Source: Pseudomonadota bacterium
Lineage (GTDB): Bacteria; Pseudomonadota; Alphaproteobacteria; Sphingomonadales; Sphingomonadaceae
Direction: 5' to 3'
Assembly: GCA_023400405.1 (NCBI GenBank)
Contig: JAEXFD010000054.1
Span: 50,655 to 114,654, forward strand
DNA: 64,000 nt
Shown: piece after piece, positions 45,512-54,839 of the stretch
Layout of the letters: every line of letters begins with the position of its first letter
Numbering within the stretch: the stretch's first letter is position 1
Notes under the pieces: model-generated
The model's input: the letters and a program-made list of their open reading frames with translations, nothing else
Told to the model about the DNA's origin: nothing
Database searches by the model: none
Position numbers and translations under genes: made by a program

Positions 45512-46773
45512 CCGCCGGTCGGCGCTTCCGATGGGCGGGGGATCGGCGCGCGCTCGGGCACGGCACCGCCGCCGCGGCGGATGCGCAGCACGCCCGCGCC
45601 TTCCTGGACCTGCCAGCCGCGCGCTTCGAGCGCGCTGCGCAGGCTGGCGATCGGCCCGTCGAAGGTAACACGCATCACCGAGACGCCGCCGAGCGCCAGG
45701 CTTGAGGTCAGCGCCGAGCGGACGCCGGGCACGCCGCGCAAGGCCGCCTCGCCAGCCGTGACCGCACCGGCATTGGGGGTGTCGAACTGGATGCTGAGCG
45801 CGGTCGCCGAGGCCGCCGCAGTCGCTTCGGCCAGCGGGGTCGGCGTGTCGGTCGCGGTGTCGTCGGGCGTCTCTTCCTCGGCCTTGGGCTGGGGCGGGCG
45901 CGTCGAGAGCATCGGATCGGTGTGGAGGATGCCGGCCGCCAGCGCGTTCTGGAACGCCTTGTCGAGCCGCTCGACCCCTGCATCCATCAGCGCGTCGATC
46001 GACCCGGCGGCATCGACGCGCAGGGCGAAGTCCGCGATCTTCTGGCGATCGGGGCCGTGGGTGGCAGAGAAGATGCCGACGACCGGGCCGCCCGGATATT
46101 CGCGGCGCAACTGGACTTCGGCGATCAGCACGTCGGCCGCGCCATATTGATCGAGCACGCTGCGCCACCAGTTGCGCCCGCGCCGTTCGACCTGCCCGGC
46201 ATTGACCAGCATCGCATCGGGCCCGGTGCCGCGCACCCGGACATAGTCGATCGTGCTGCCGCCGCTGCGGAACCGGTTCCACGCCTGCGCCCAGGGCGTC
46301 TCGCGTTCGTAGACGATGCCCGCCCCGCCCGAATAGACCAGCGGCACGATCAGCATCGGCGGCGACTGGCTCACCGCGACCGAGACGCCGAGCATCGCGC
46401 CGACCTTGCTGCGATCGAACAGCACGCCGAGCCGGCCGATGTAACGGGTGGGGCCGATCTGCTCCTTCTCGACGACGATGCCGCTGACCACCGAATCGAG
46501 CGCCGAATCCGATAGGCCGGTCGCCTTGCCGGTGAGGCGGCGGGAAAGCATTTCCCAGCCCTTGCGCTGGGCGAGCCGCCAGCCGCCGGTGCGCGCCGCC
46601 TCGGCATCCTTGCCTTTGACGTCGACCGTCACGCCCGAAATCTCGAAATTGCCCGAGGCGTCGATCGGCACCGCACTGCCGCCGCCCTGCCCTTCGGCCA
46701 GCACGGCACCGACCCCCGCCAGCGCGAGCGCCGCGGCGATGCCGGCGATGAGGGATTTGCGTGCGCGGATCAT
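45508..46773 (-). CDS. DUF2066-type exported protein
   Basis: A 421-residue product with a signal peptide (RKSLIAGIAAALALAGVGAVLA). The body (SGVTVDVKGKDAEAARTGGWRLAQRKGWEMLSRR divided over two segments) fits, from memory, the DUF2066 family. The C-terminal half is Pro/Thr/Ala-rich then a small folded part (ALRGVPGVRSALTSSLALGG). It is the first gene of the operon that continues with hda, ppk1 and ppx. Function unknown; periplasmic location likely. Confidence 0.72.
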   Translation of the reverse strand: MIRARKSLIAGIAAALALAGVGAVLAEGQGGGSAVPIDASGNFEISGVTVDVKGKDAEAARTGGWRLAQRKGWEMLSRRLTGKATGLSDSALDSVVSGIVVEKEQIGPTRYIGRLGVLFDRSKVGAMLGVSVAVSQSPPMLIVPLVYSGGAGIVYERETPWAQAWNRFRSGGSTIDYVRVRGTGPDAMLVNAGQVERRGRNWWRSVLDQYGAADVLIAEVQLRREYPGGPVVGIFSATHGPDRQKIADFALRVDAAGSIDALMDAGVERLDKAFQNALAAGILHTDPMLSTRPPQPKAEEETPDDTATDTPTPLAEATAAASATALSIQFDTPNAGAVTAGEAALRGVPGVRSALTSSLALGGVSVMRVTFDGPIASLRSALEARGWQVQEGAGVLRIRRGGGAVPERAPIPRPSEAPTGG

Positions 46774-46847
46774 GCGAGCGCCCTTTTGGCGAAGCGGGCG
46801 GCGAAATCCAAGCGCAGATATGCCGCGGACGTTCTTCCCCACTTTCG

Positions 46848-46956
46848 TCATTCCGGCCTCGTGCCGGGATCCACGGTCGCGCGGGCGATGGGGCTCGAGC
46901 CGGCAGTGCATCGCTGGCTGCACCGTGGGCCCCGGCACGAGGCCGGGGTGACGGGT
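46848..46956. repeat. Dispersed palindrome, family A copy 5
   Basis: Arms CGTCATTCCGGCCTCGTGCCGGGATCCACGG and CCGTGGGCCCCGGCACGAGGCCGGGGTGACG in the divergent space before purM. Confidence 0.85.
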
Positions 46957-47002
46957 GGCTGATGGGGTGACGCGGGAAGAAGACGGCGCTAAGCGCTGCC
47001 GC

Positions 47003-48097
47003 ATGAGCGACCCTGAAAATTACACCTATGCCCAGGCGGGCGTCTCGATCGCGGCAGGCAATGCGCTGGTCCGCGCGATCGGCCCGCTCGCCAAATCGAC
47101 CCGGCGGCCCGGCGCCGATGCCGCGCTGGGCGGGTTCGGCGGGCTGTTCGACCTCAAGGCGGCGGGGTTCAGCGATCCGCTGCTGGTCGCGGCGAACGAC
47201 GGCGTCGGCACCAAGCTCAAGCTCGCGATCGACTACAACGCGCATGACGGAGTCGGGGTCGACCTGGTCGCGATGTGCGCCAACGACCTGATCGTCCAGG
47301 GCGCCGAGCCCCTGTTCTTCCTCGACTATTACGCCAGCGGCAAGCTGGTGCCCGAAACCGCCGAGCGCGTGATCGCCAGCATCGCTGAAGGCTGCCGCCA
47401 GGCCGGATGCGCGCTGATCGGCGGCGAGACCGCGGAGATGCCGGGCATGTATGCCGAGGGCGACTACGACCTGGCCGGCTTCTGCGTCGGCGCGGTGGAG
47501 CGCGACCGGCTGCTCGACGGCAGCGCGATCCGGCCGGGTGACGTGTTGCTCGGCCTGGGCTCGACCGGCGTCCATTCGAACGGCTTCTCGCTGGTCCGTC
47601 GACTTGCCGCCGACAAGGGCTGGAAGCTCGACCGCCCTGCCCTGTTCGACGCGGACGTGATCCTGCTCGATGCGCTGATGGCGCCGACGCGCATCTATGT
47701 GCAAAGCCTGCTTCCGCAACTTCGCAAGGGCCATATCCGCGGGCTGGCGCACATCACCGGGGGGGGCTTGCTCGAAAACGTCCCGCGCGTGCTGCCCGAG
47801 GGCTGCCATGCCCGGATCGACGCGGCGTCCTGGCCGCTGCCGCGGCTGATGGCGTTCCTCCAGGCGCAGGGCAATATCGAGCCAGAGGAAATGGCGCGGA
47901 CCTTCAATTGCGGGATCGGCATGGTCGCGGTGGTGGCACCCGAGCTGGCGGAGGGCATGAAGGACGCGCTTTACGAAGCGGGCGAGGAGGTGTTCACCAT
48001 CGGCGAAGTGGTGGCAGGCCAGCGCGGCTGCACCGTGTTCGGCCCGGCGGAGACGTGGAGCGCGCGTGCGGACTGGAGCGCCAGCTTCGATGCTTGA
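47003..48097 (+). CDS. purM: Phosphoribosylformylglycinamidine cyclo-ligase
   Basis: Fifth step of purine synthesis, forming AIR with ATP. The 364-residue product starts at MSDPENYTYAQAGVSI. The PurM core is visible in NDGVGTKLKLAIDYN, MCANDLIVQGAEPLFFLDYY, GGETAEMPGMY and ITGGGLLENVPRVLP. Next gene purN overlaps the last 8 bases, so the two are co-translated. Confidence 0.97.
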   Translation: MSDPENYTYAQAGVSIAAGNALVRAIGPLAKSTRRPGADAALGGFGGLFDLKAAGFSDPLLVAANDGVGTKLKLAIDYNAHDGVGVDLVAMCANDLIVQGAEPLFFLDYYASGKLVPETAERVIASIAEGCRQAGCALIGGETAEMPGMYAEGDYDLAGFCVGAVERDRLLDGSAIRPGDVLLGLGSTGVHSNGFSLVRRLAADKGWKLDRPALFDADVILLDALMAPTRIYVQSLLPQLRKGHIRGLAHITGGGLLENVPRVLPEGCHARIDAASWPLPRLMAFLQAQGNIEPEEMARTFNCGIGMVAVVAPELAEGMKDALYEAGEEVFTIGEVVAGQRGCTVFGPAETWSARADWSASFDA

Positions 48098-48683
48098 GCC
48101 GGGCCGCAGGAAGCTCGGCATCCTGATCTCCGGCCGCGGATCGAACATGGCTTCGCTGGTCGAGGCGTCTCGCGCCGCGGACTGCCCCTATGCGGTCGTG
48201 CTCGTCGCCAGCGACAAGCCCGAGGCGCCGGGCCTGGCCTGGGCGGCGGAGCAGGGCGTGCCGACCTTCGCGCAAAGCCCCAAGGGCATGGCCAAGGCCG
48301 ATTACGAGGCGCGGATCGATGCCGCGCTGCGCGAGGCGGGCGCCGAGGCGATTGCGCTGGCCGGCTATATGCGGCTCCTCTCCGACGATTTCGTCGCGTG
48401 CTGGCGCGGGCGGATCGTCAATATCCATCCGTCGCTGCTCCCCAAGTACAAGGGGCTCGACACGCACGCCCGGGCGATCGCGGCGGGCGACAGCCACGCC
48501 GGCGCCTCGGTCCATGTCGTGACGGAGGAACTCGACGGCGGCGAAGTGCTCGGCCAGGCTCAGGTCGAGATCCTGCCGGGCGACACGCCGGAAGCGCTTG
48601 CCGAACGCGTGCTGAAGGCGGAACATCGGCTCTATCCACGGGTAGTAGCCGAGTTCCTATGCCGCATGAATCCCCCCGCCTGA
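48090..48683 (+). CDS. purN: Phosphoribosylglycinamide formyltransferase
   Basis: Transfers formyl from 10-formyl-THF to GAR. The 197-residue product starts at MLEPGRRKLGILIS. The catalytic Asn-His pair lies in VNIHPSLLPKYKG, the Asp in TEELDGGEVLGQ; GRGSNMASL binds the phosphate. Coupled to purM. Confidence 0.96.
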   Translation: MLEPGRRKLGILISGRGSNMASLVEASRAADCPYAVVLVASDKPEAPGLAWAAEQGVPTFAQSPKGMAKADYEARIDAALREAGAEAIALAGYMRLLSDDFVACWRGRIVNIHPSLLPKYKGLDTHARAIAAGDSHAGASVHVVTEELDGGEVLGQAQVEILPGDTPEALAERVLKAEHRLYPRVVAEFLCRMNPPA

Positions 48684-49051
48684 GCCCCGATCCCGAATCA
48701 GCGCTGGCCCGCGTCCGCGCGGTCGCGCTCGAATTGCCCGAAGTCGAGGAGCGGCCAAGCCACGGCCAGCCGAGCTTTTTCGTTGCGGGCAAGCTGTTCG
48801 CCCAGTTCCGCCACGACCATCATGGCGACGGACGCACGATCGTCGCGGTGAAGACGGCCGATGCGGAGGAAGCCGCGATGCTGATCGAGGCAGCGCCCGA
48901 CCGCTATTCGCGGGTCGCCTATTTCCGCGGCGAATGGGTCGGCCTTGCGCTCGCGGGCGAGTCGCTCGATTGGGATCAGGCCGGCGACCGGATCGCGCGC
49001 AGCTGGGAACTGGCGGCGCCACGCGCGCTGCTCGAAGCCGGCGGGCGCTGA
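48659..49051 (+). CDS. MmcQ/YjbR-family protein
   Basis: A 130-residue product starting at ATG inside the 3' end of purN (25-base overlap). Segments PEVEERPSHGQPSFFVAGKLFAQFR fit the MmcQ/YjbR double-wing fold. The C-terminal part VGLALAGESLDWDQAGDRI...SWELAAP is also typical. Family members may bind DNA but no enzymatic function is established. Third gene of the purM operon. Confidence 0.82.
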   Translation: MPHESPRLSPDPESALARVRAVALELPEVEERPSHGQPSFFVAGKLFAQFRHDHHGDGRTIVAVKTADAEEAAMLIEAAPDRYSRVAYFRGEWVGLALAGESLDWDQAGDRIARSWELAAPRALLEAGGR

Positions 49052-49162
49052 AAAAACGCGCTTTTCTGCCCAGAACGGGGGATATTTTCACGCGACGCCG
49101 AGTTGGTCCCCCCAATCGCGCCGGTCATTTGGATCGGAACCGGGCGCGGAGGGGAGAACAGG

Positions 49163-49363
49163 ATGGGTCAGAAAGTCTCGCCCGCCGAGCCGGAACGCAA
49201 AGCCGGGATCGCCAGCGCGGAACAGGGCGTCGTGCTGCTCGACGGACCGAATGGCGTCGCCATTTCGATGACGGTGGAGGCCGCGCAGGGCACGGCCCAC
49301 AGCCTGCTCGCCGCCGCGGAGGAAGCGATGGGGCAGCGCGGCGGCGAGACGCATCCGGGCTGA
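49163..49363 (+). CDS. Small hypothetical protein
   Basis: A 66-residue product at ATG 49163 with GGGGAG about 6 bases upstream. The middle VVLLDGPNGVAISMTVEAAQGTAHSLL is amphipathic and looks folded. The ends are charged. An in-frame start 20 codons earlier has no supported homology. Short but has coding-like third-position composition; unknown function. Confidence 0.5.
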   Translation: MGQKVSPAEPERKAGIASAEQGVVLLDGPNGVAISMTVEAAQGTAHSLLAAAEEAMGQRGGETHPG

Positions 49364-49408
49364 TCCGCACTTGCCCCGCCACCCCTGCGCCCGCGATAAG
49401 GGGCGCCG

Positions 49409-50104
49409 ATGATCAAGGTCGCCAGCTACAATATGCGCAAGTCGATCGGCACCGATCGGCGGCGCCGGCCCGAGCGTACGCTGCAGGTCCTTTGCGAAGT
49501 GGGCGCGGATATCGTCGCGCTGCAGGAGGCGGATCGCCGCTTCGGCGAGCGGGCGGCGGTGCTGACGCCGCATCTGCTCGCCGAGCATAGCGACTATAAG
49601 GCGATCCCGTTCGGCACCAAGGCGCGATCGATGGGCTGGCATGGCAATGCCCTGCTGGTGCGCAAGGATGCGCAGGTGCTCGATTGCGAGGCGATCCACC
49701 TGCCGGCGCTCGAGCCGCGCGGCGCCGTGATGGCCGACGTGCGTATCGACGGGTTCACCGTGCGCGTGGTGGGCATGCATCTCGATCTTTCGGGCCTGTG
49801 GCGGCGGCGCCAGGCGCATGCGATCATCGCCCACCTGCAGGCGAGCACGCATCAATATCCGACCGTGCTGATGGGCGACCTCAACGAATGGAGTGTCCAG
49901 GCCGGCTGCCTGCGCGACTTCGCCCAGCATTTCGCCTTCGCGCCGACCGGCAAGAGCTTCCATGCCCGCCGCCCGATGGCGCGGCTCGACCGGATCATGG
50001 CGAGCCCAGACCTGACGATCGCCGAGGCCGGGGTGCACCACAGCCTGCAATCGCGCACCGCCTCCGATCACTTGCCGATCTGGGCGAGGCTGCAGCGCGC
50101 CTGA
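49409..50104 (+). CDS. Endonuclease/exonuclease/phosphatase-family hydrolase
   Basis: A 231-residue DNase I-like fold. Signature pieces: VASYNMRKSIG, catalytic Glu in ALQEADRRFG, MGDLNEW, and SDHLPIWARL with the Asp-His pair. Several sphingomonads have this gene before a patatin gene, suggesting lipid or phosphodiester work, but substrate is not evident. Stop shares one base with the patatin start. Confidence 0.85.
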   Translation: MIKVASYNMRKSIGTDRRRRPERTLQVLCEVGADIVALQEADRRFGERAAVLTPHLLAEHSDYKAIPFGTKARSMGWHGNALLVRKDAQVLDCEAIHLPALEPRGAVMADVRIDGFTVRVVGMHLDLSGLWRRRQAHAIIAHLQASTHQYPTVLMGDLNEWSVQAGCLRDFAQHFAFAPTGKSFHARRPMARLDRIMASPDLTIAEAGVHHSLQSRTASDHLPIWARLQRA

Positions 50105-52392
50105 TGGCCGAGACGCGCGACAAGGAATTGCGACTGGCACTGGTCTGCTATGGCGGGATCAGCCTGGCCGTGTACATGCACGGCATCACCAAGGAAGTGT
50201 GGCGGCTGGCCCAGGCGAGCTGCGCCGAGCGCGACGGCGAAGGGCCGGACAGCGTCTATCGCGAACTGCTCGCCGAGATCGCCGAGACCGCAGGGATCAA
50301 GCTGCGCGTGCTGGTCGATATCCTTTCGGGCGCGAGCGCAGGCGGCATCAACAACATCTTCCTGGCGCAGGCAATCGCCACCGGCCAGTCGCTCGAGCCG
50401 CTGACCGAACTGTGGCTCGAAGAGGCCGATGTCGAGGCGCTGCTCGAACCGCGCCAGCGCCCGTCGCATCGCTTCGCCAAGATCTGGGCGGTGCCGATCG
50501 CCTGGATGGTCGCCAGCCGATCCAAGACCGTGGAAGCGACGGTGGAAGCCGAGGCGCGCGAAGAGGTGCGCACCAAGCTCGAGCATTTCGTCCGCTCGCG
50601 CTGGTTCGAGCCGCCGTTCGGCGGCACGCGGCTGCTCAACATGCTGCTCGATGCCTTTGGCGCCATGGCGAAGGGACGCGCGGGCAAGCGGCTGCTGCCC
50701 GAGGGCCAACCGCTCGACCTGTTCGTCACCGTCACCGATTTCCGCGGCCATCCCGAACGGCTGCGGCTCAATTCGCCGGCGCAGGTGGAGGAGAACGAGC
50801 ACCGGCTGGTGTTTTCCTTCACCGATCGCGGCGTGCCGGGAGAGCGGTTCGTCGATACCGCCAGCCTGGCCTTCGCGGCACGGGCGACGTCGAGCTTTCC
50901 GGGGGCCTTTCCGCCGGCGACGGTGGCGGAAATGGACGAGCTGCTGCGCGAGCGGAACCAGCAATGGCCGCAGCGCGATGCGTTCCTCGAACATGTCCTG
51001 CCGCATCAATGGGCCGACAACCGCGCCGAAAAGGCAGTGCTGATCGACGGTTCGGTGCTCGCCAACGCGCCGTTCCGCCCCGCGATGGAGGCACTGAAGG
51101 AGCGGCCGGCGCGGCGCCAGGTCGACCGGCGCTTCGTCTTCGTCGACCCCTTCCCCAATTTCCGCTTCGATTTCTACGGCGCCAATGCCGATCAGCCCGG
51201 CTTTTTCCAGACGATCATCGGCGCGCTGTCCGAGCTGCCCCGCGAGCAGCCGATCCGCGACAATCTCGACACGATCGCGCGCCGCTCGCACCGGATCGAG
51301 CGGATGCTGGCGATCGTCGCGGAGATCCGCGCCGAGGTGGAAACGCAGGTCGAGGCGCTGTTCGGCTATACGCTGTGGCTCGATTTTCCGACGCCCAAGC
51401 GGATCGCCGCCTGGCGCCGCCGCGCCCAGATCGCCGCGGCGGCCAAGGCGGGCTATGGCCATACCGCCTATGGCTTGCTCAAGGTGGAAGGCGCGATCGA
51501 TCGCACGGCCCGGCTGCTCTATGCCGTCGGCGACCAGCATGGACCCGAGCGGCTGCACGAGATCCGCGAGGCGGTGGCCCATGCGGTGCAGGCGCGCGGG
51601 GCAGACCGGTTCGGCGCGACCCTCTCGAACGGGGCCTCGCCCGAGACGCTCGAATTCCTGCGCGCGCACGACCTGGGCTTCCGCATCCGCCGGCTGCGGC
51701 TGCTTGCCCGGCGGCTGACCGAGATCGACGTGCCGACCAGCCATGCCGAGCTGCGGCCGATGCGCGAGGCGATCTACGAATCGCTGGCCGCCTATCTGGA
51801 GCTCAAGCGGGCCGACAGCTTTGCCGAGCTGCGCGACGAAGCGCGGATGATGACCGACGACGCCGGGCCGCTGCTCGATCGGCTGGCCGAGCGGATGCAG
51901 CTCAAGGCGCTCGACGTGGCGACCGATGCGCGGCTCTCGGCCGGGTTCAGCGCGCTTTCCAAGGAGCTGCGGCGGCCGCTGCTGCTCGTCCATCTCGGCT
52001 TCCCCTTCTATGACATCGCGACGCTTCCGCTGCTCCAGGGCGAAGGCGTCGACGAGTTCGATCCGATCCGCGTCGACCGCATCGCCCCCGACGATGCGAC
52101 GGCGATCCGCGACGGCGGCGCGGAGGCGACGCTGAAGGGCATCCAGTTCAATAGCTTCGGGGCCTTTTTCAGCCGCGCCTATCGCGAGAACGACTATCTG
52201 TGGGGCCGGCTGCACGGCGCAGACCGCCTGATCGACATCGTGCTCTCGACGCTGACGCCGGAGGCGCGGCTGGACGAGGACAAGGTCAAGGCGATCAAGA
52301 AGCGGGCCTTCCATGCGATCCTGGACGAGGAGCAAGGCCGCCTGACCCGGATTCCCAAGCTGTTCGAGGAATTGCGAAGGGAGATTGGATAA
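50104..52392 (+). CDS. Patatin-like phospholipase family protein
   Basis: A 762-residue product. The patatin domain occupies the first half: LALVCYGGISLAVYMHGI (oxyanion region), the nucleophile elbow LSGASAGGIN (GxSxG), and the catalytic Asp in VLIDGSVLANAPF. The C-terminal half (residues about 420-762) is a helical extension without a motif I know; it is part of the large bacterial patatin-related proteins. No signal peptide, so cytoplasmic or peripheral. Coupled to the hydrolase gene upstream. Confidence 0.88.
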   Translation: MAETRDKELRLALVCYGGISLAVYMHGITKEVWRLAQASCAERDGEGPDSVYRELLAEIAETAGIKLRVLVDILSGASAGGINNIFLAQAIATGQSLEPLTELWLEEADVEALLEPRQRPSHRFAKIWAVPIAWMVASRSKTVEATVEAEAREEVRTKLEHFVRSRWFEPPFGGTRLLNMLLDAFGAMAKGRAGKRLLPEGQPLDLFVTVTDFRGHPERLRLNSPAQVEENEHRLVFSFTDRGVPGERFVDTASLAFAARATSSFPGAFPPATVAEMDELLRERNQQWPQRDAFLEHVLPHQWADNRAEKAVLIDGSVLANAPFRPAMEALKERPARRQVDRRFVFVDPFPNFRFDFYGANADQPGFFQTIIGALSELPREQPIRDNLDTIARRSHRIERMLAIVAEIRAEVETQVEALFGYTLWLDFPTPKRIAAWRRRAQIAAAAKAGYGHTAYGLLKVEGAIDRTARLLYAVGDQHGPERLHEIREAVAHAVQARGADRFGATLSNGASPETLEFLRAHDLGFRIRRLRLLARRLTEIDVPTSHAELRPMREAIYESLAAYLELKRADSFAELRDEARMMTDDAGPLLDRLAERMQLKALDVATDARLSAGFSALSKELRRPLLLVHLGFPFYDIATLPLLQGEGVDEFDPIRVDRIAPDDATAIRDGGAEATLKGIQFNSFGAFFSRAYRENDYLWGRLHGADRLIDIVLSTLTPEARLDEDKVKAIKKRAFHAILDEEQGRLTRIPKLFEELRREIG

Positions 52393-52535
52393 TCCCTCTC
52401 CCATTGGGAGAGGGAGGGAGCGCCGCAGGCGCGGAAGGGTGAGGGTGATCGGCGATGTCTCCGCCACCCTCACCCTTCCCACTCGGCTTCGCCTCGCGGG
52501 CCCCTTCCCTCTCCCGACGGGAGAGGGAGATTCCG
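52389..52535. repeat. Dispersed palindrome, family B copy 4
   Basis: AATCCCTCTCCCATTGGGAGAGGG on the left, GAAGGGTGAGGGTG/CACCCTCACCCTTC in the middle, CCCTCTCCCGACGGGAGAGGG on the right, after the patatin gene. Confidence 0.8.
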
Positions 52536-52599
52536 CACACTGGTCAAATCCGGCCCGCCCTCCTAAAGTCCGCGCGTTGGCACGCGGGAAGGGAGAAGC

Positions 52600-52938
52600 A
52601 TGCGGTTCTTGAAGGTGCTGTTCTGGCTGTTGCTGGGCGGCCTCGTCGCGGGTTTCGTGATCTACAATGGCGACGAGCGCGTGAACGTGCATCTGTGGAG
52701 CGGCCTGATCGCCGATTTCAGCCTGCCGCTGCTGCTGATCCTGGTCTTCCTCGCCGGCCTGCTCCCGGCGCTGCTCGCCTATCATGCGCTGCGCTGGCGG
52801 ATGCGGCAGCGGATCATCGGGCTGGAGCGCGCGATCGTCGATTTGCGGGCACTCAGCCAGGCGCAGGACCCGGTCGCCGCGCCGGCCGAACTACCCCCCT
52901 CGCCCCCTGCCCCGCCGCTGATCGGAGACCCCGCATGA
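52600..52938 (+). CDS. LapA-domain (DUF1049) membrane protein
   Basis: A 112-residue product with two helices (residues about 5-22 and 38-60; VLFWLLLGGLVAGFVI, LPLLLILVFLAGLLPALLAY). A cytoplasmic coiled segment (RMRQRIIGLERAIVDLRAL) and a Pro-rich end follow. This is the LapA lipopolysaccharide-assembly-like fold, which in LPS bacteria joins LapB in controlling LpxC. Here lipid A genes are missing nearby, so its role may differ. Four-base overlap with pyrF, a conserved pairing. Confidence 0.83.
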   Translation: MRFLKVLFWLLLGGLVAGFVIYNGDERVNVHLWSGLIADFSLPLLLILVFLAGLLPALLAYHALRWRMRQRIIGLERAIVDLRALSQAQDPVAAPAELPPSPPAPPLIGDPA

Positions 52939-53606
52939 GCCCGATCTACGTCGCGATCGACACCCCCGACATCGAGCGCGCCAAGGCAATCGCCACGCGC
53001 GTGAAGGCGCATGTCGGCGGGATCAAGCTGGGCCTCGAATTCTTCATGGCGAACGGCCGGCACGGCGTGCACGAAATGCACGAGATCGGGCTGCCGATCT
53101 TCCTCGACCTCAAATTCCACGACATCCCCAACACCGTCGCCAAGGCGATCCAGGCGCTGCGTCCGCTCGAACCGGCGATCCTCACCGTCCATGCCGCGGG
53201 CGGCCGCGCGATGCTCGAGGACGCCAAGGCGGCGGCGCCGACGGGGACCAAGGTGGTCGCGGTGACCATGCTGACCAGCCTCGACGACAGCGACCTCGCC
53301 TCGATCGGCGTGGGCGGCGATCCGCACGACCAGGTGATGCGGCTGGCGGAACTGGCCCAGTCGGCCGGCGTGGACGGTATCGTCTGTTCGGGCGAGGAAG
53401 TCCGCGCGGCGCGCAAGGCCTGGCATGACGGCTTCTTCGTCGTCCCCGGGGTGCGCCCAGCGAACGGCGCGGCCGGCGACCAGAAGCGCGTCGTCACCCC
53501 GCGCGCCGCGTTGGATGCCGGCGCTTCGATCCTGGTGGTCGGGCGCCCCATCACCCAGGCCGAAGACCCCGACCTCGCCGCGCGCGCGATCGAGGCGACG
53601 CTCTAG
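52935..53606 (+). CDS. pyrF: Orotidine 5'-phosphate decarboxylase
   Basis: Final step of UMP synthesis. The 223-residue TIM barrel starts at MSPIYVAIDTPD. The catalytic Lys/Asp array is DLKFHDIPNT. Also IKLGLEFF, TMLTSLDD, and the phosphate loop VVPGVRPANGAAGDQKR. The start overlaps lapA (ATGA), followed by a GNAT gene and trpF. Confidence 0.96.
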   Translation: MSPIYVAIDTPDIERAKAIATRVKAHVGGIKLGLEFFMANGRHGVHEMHEIGLPIFLDLKFHDIPNTVAKAIQALRPLEPAILTVHAAGGRAMLEDAKAAAPTGTKVVAVTMLTSLDDSDLASIGVGGDPHDQVMRLAELAQSAGVDGIVCSGEEVRAARKAWHDGFFVVPGVRPANGAAGDQKRVVTPRAALDAGASILVVGRPITQAEDPDLAARAIEATL

Positions 53607-53620
53607 CCCAGGCACCGGCC

Positions 53621-54133
53621 ATGCCTGATCTGGTGACGATCCGCACCGCGACCCACGCCGACCTGCCCGCGCTCCACCGGGTGATCGAGCGCGCCTATCG
53701 CGGCGAGACGGCGCGCGCGGGCTGGACGCATGAGGCGGACCTGATCATCGAAAGCCCGCGCACCGATCTCGCGACGCTGGGCGCGATCGTCGAGGACCCT
53801 GCCCAGCGGCTGCTGCTCGCGGAGACGGGCCGAGGCCCGATCGGCTGTGTTCAGGTGACCGACAAGGGCAACGCCCTCGCTTATCTCGGGCTCCTCTGCG
53901 TCGATCCCGGGCTGCAGGACGGCGGCCTGGGCAAGCAGCTGGTGGCGGCCGCAGAGCAATGCGCGCGCGAGACATTCAATGCCACCCAGATGGAAATGAC
54001 GGTGATCGATCGCCGTGTGGAGCTGATCGCCTTTTACGAGCGGCGCGGCTATCGCAATTCGGGCGAAAAGCGCGACTTTCCCGTGCCGCTCGATCCTCCC
54101 CTTTTCATGGCCGTGCTGGTGAAGGACCTGTGA
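53621..54133 (+). CDS. GNAT-family N-acetyltransferase
   Basis: A 170-residue product: TIRTATHADLPALHRVIERAYRGE at the start, acetyl-CoA motif A in YLGLLCVDPGLQDGGLGKQLV (the usual R/QxxGxG/A appears as QDGGLG), and motif B IAFYERRGYRNSGE. Acceptor unknown. It lies between pyrF and trpF; stop and trpF start share one base. Confidence 0.85.
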   Translation: MPDLVTIRTATHADLPALHRVIERAYRGETARAGWTHEADLIIESPRTDLATLGAIVEDPAQRLLLAETGRGPIGCVQVTDKGNALAYLGLLCVDPGLQDGGLGKQLVAAAEQCARETFNATQMEMTVIDRRVELIAFYERRGYRNSGEKRDFPVPLDPPLFMAVLVKDL

Positions 54134-54762
54134 TGCCGGTCACCGCCAAGATTTGCGGGCTTTCGACGCCCCAAACGCTCGACGCGGCCGTTGCCGGCGG
54201 GGCGAGCCATGTCGGGCTGGTCTTCTTTCCGTCTTCCCCGCGCAATGTGAGCTTCGATCAGGCGCGAGGCTTGCTGGCGCGGGTGCCGGGGCATGTCGGC
54301 AAGGTGGGCGTGTTCGTCGATCCCGACGATGCACTGCTCGGCGCGGCGCTGGCGACGGGGATCGATAGCGTACAGCTCCACAAGACCGCTCCCGAGCGGG
54401 CGGCGGCAATCCGGGCCCGGGTGCCGGTGTGGGCGGCGGTGGCGGTGAAGACGCGCGCGGACCTCGACGCGGCACGGCAGTTTCGCGGCGCGGCCGATCG
54501 CATCCTCTACGACGCCAAGACCCCGGACGGCGCCGCGCTGCCCGGCGGCATGGGGCTGCGCTTCGACTGGACGCTGCTGGCCGGGGCCGAGCATCCGCTG
54601 CCCTGGGCGCTTTCGGGCGGGCTCGATGCGGGCAATGTCGGCGAGGCGATCGGCACCACCGGCGCGCGGCTGGTCGATGTCTCTTCGGGCGTCGAAAGCG
54701 CGCCGGGCGTCAAGGATGTGGACAAGATCGCCTCATTCCTTAAAGCGGTCGCGCAATGCTGA
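54133..54762 (+). CDS. trpF: Phosphoribosylanthranilate isomerase
   Basis: Amadori rearrangement in tryptophan synthesis. The 209-residue TIM barrel has catalytic Cys8 in KICGLST and catalytic Asp in ILYDAKTP. GLVFFPSSPRNVS and the phosphate-binding LSGGLDAGNV and DVSSGVESAPGVKD are characteristic. First trp gene of trpF-trpB-trpA; coupled to the GNAT gene upstream. Confidence 0.95.
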   Translation: MPVTAKICGLSTPQTLDAAVAGGASHVGLVFFPSSPRNVSFDQARGLLARVPGHVGKVGVFVDPDDALLGAALATGIDSVQLHKTAPERAAAIRARVPVWAAVAVKTRADLDAARQFRGAADRILYDAKTPDGAALPGGMGLRFDWTLLAGAEHPLPWALSGGLDAGNVGEAIGTTGARLVDVSSGVESAPGVKDVDKIASFLKAVAQC

Positions 54763-54839
54763 CGTCGCGCATCTTCGGGATTCGATGGCGCTGATCGCTT
54801 GATCCGAGCGACCGGCCCCTCCTTCCTGCGAGCAGATTC

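Noticed and set aside
44906..48148. A 1080-codon minus-strand open frame across hda, the DUF2066 gene and purM
   Set aside because: Only the last 201 codons (hda) have recognisable homology. The rest is antisense to purM and out of frame with the DUF2066 gene, a normal effect of high GC.
50068..52785. A 905-codon minus-strand open frame opposite the patatin gene
   Set aside because: His/Arg/Ala-rich low-complexity translation with no motif; the plus strand encodes a clear patatin.
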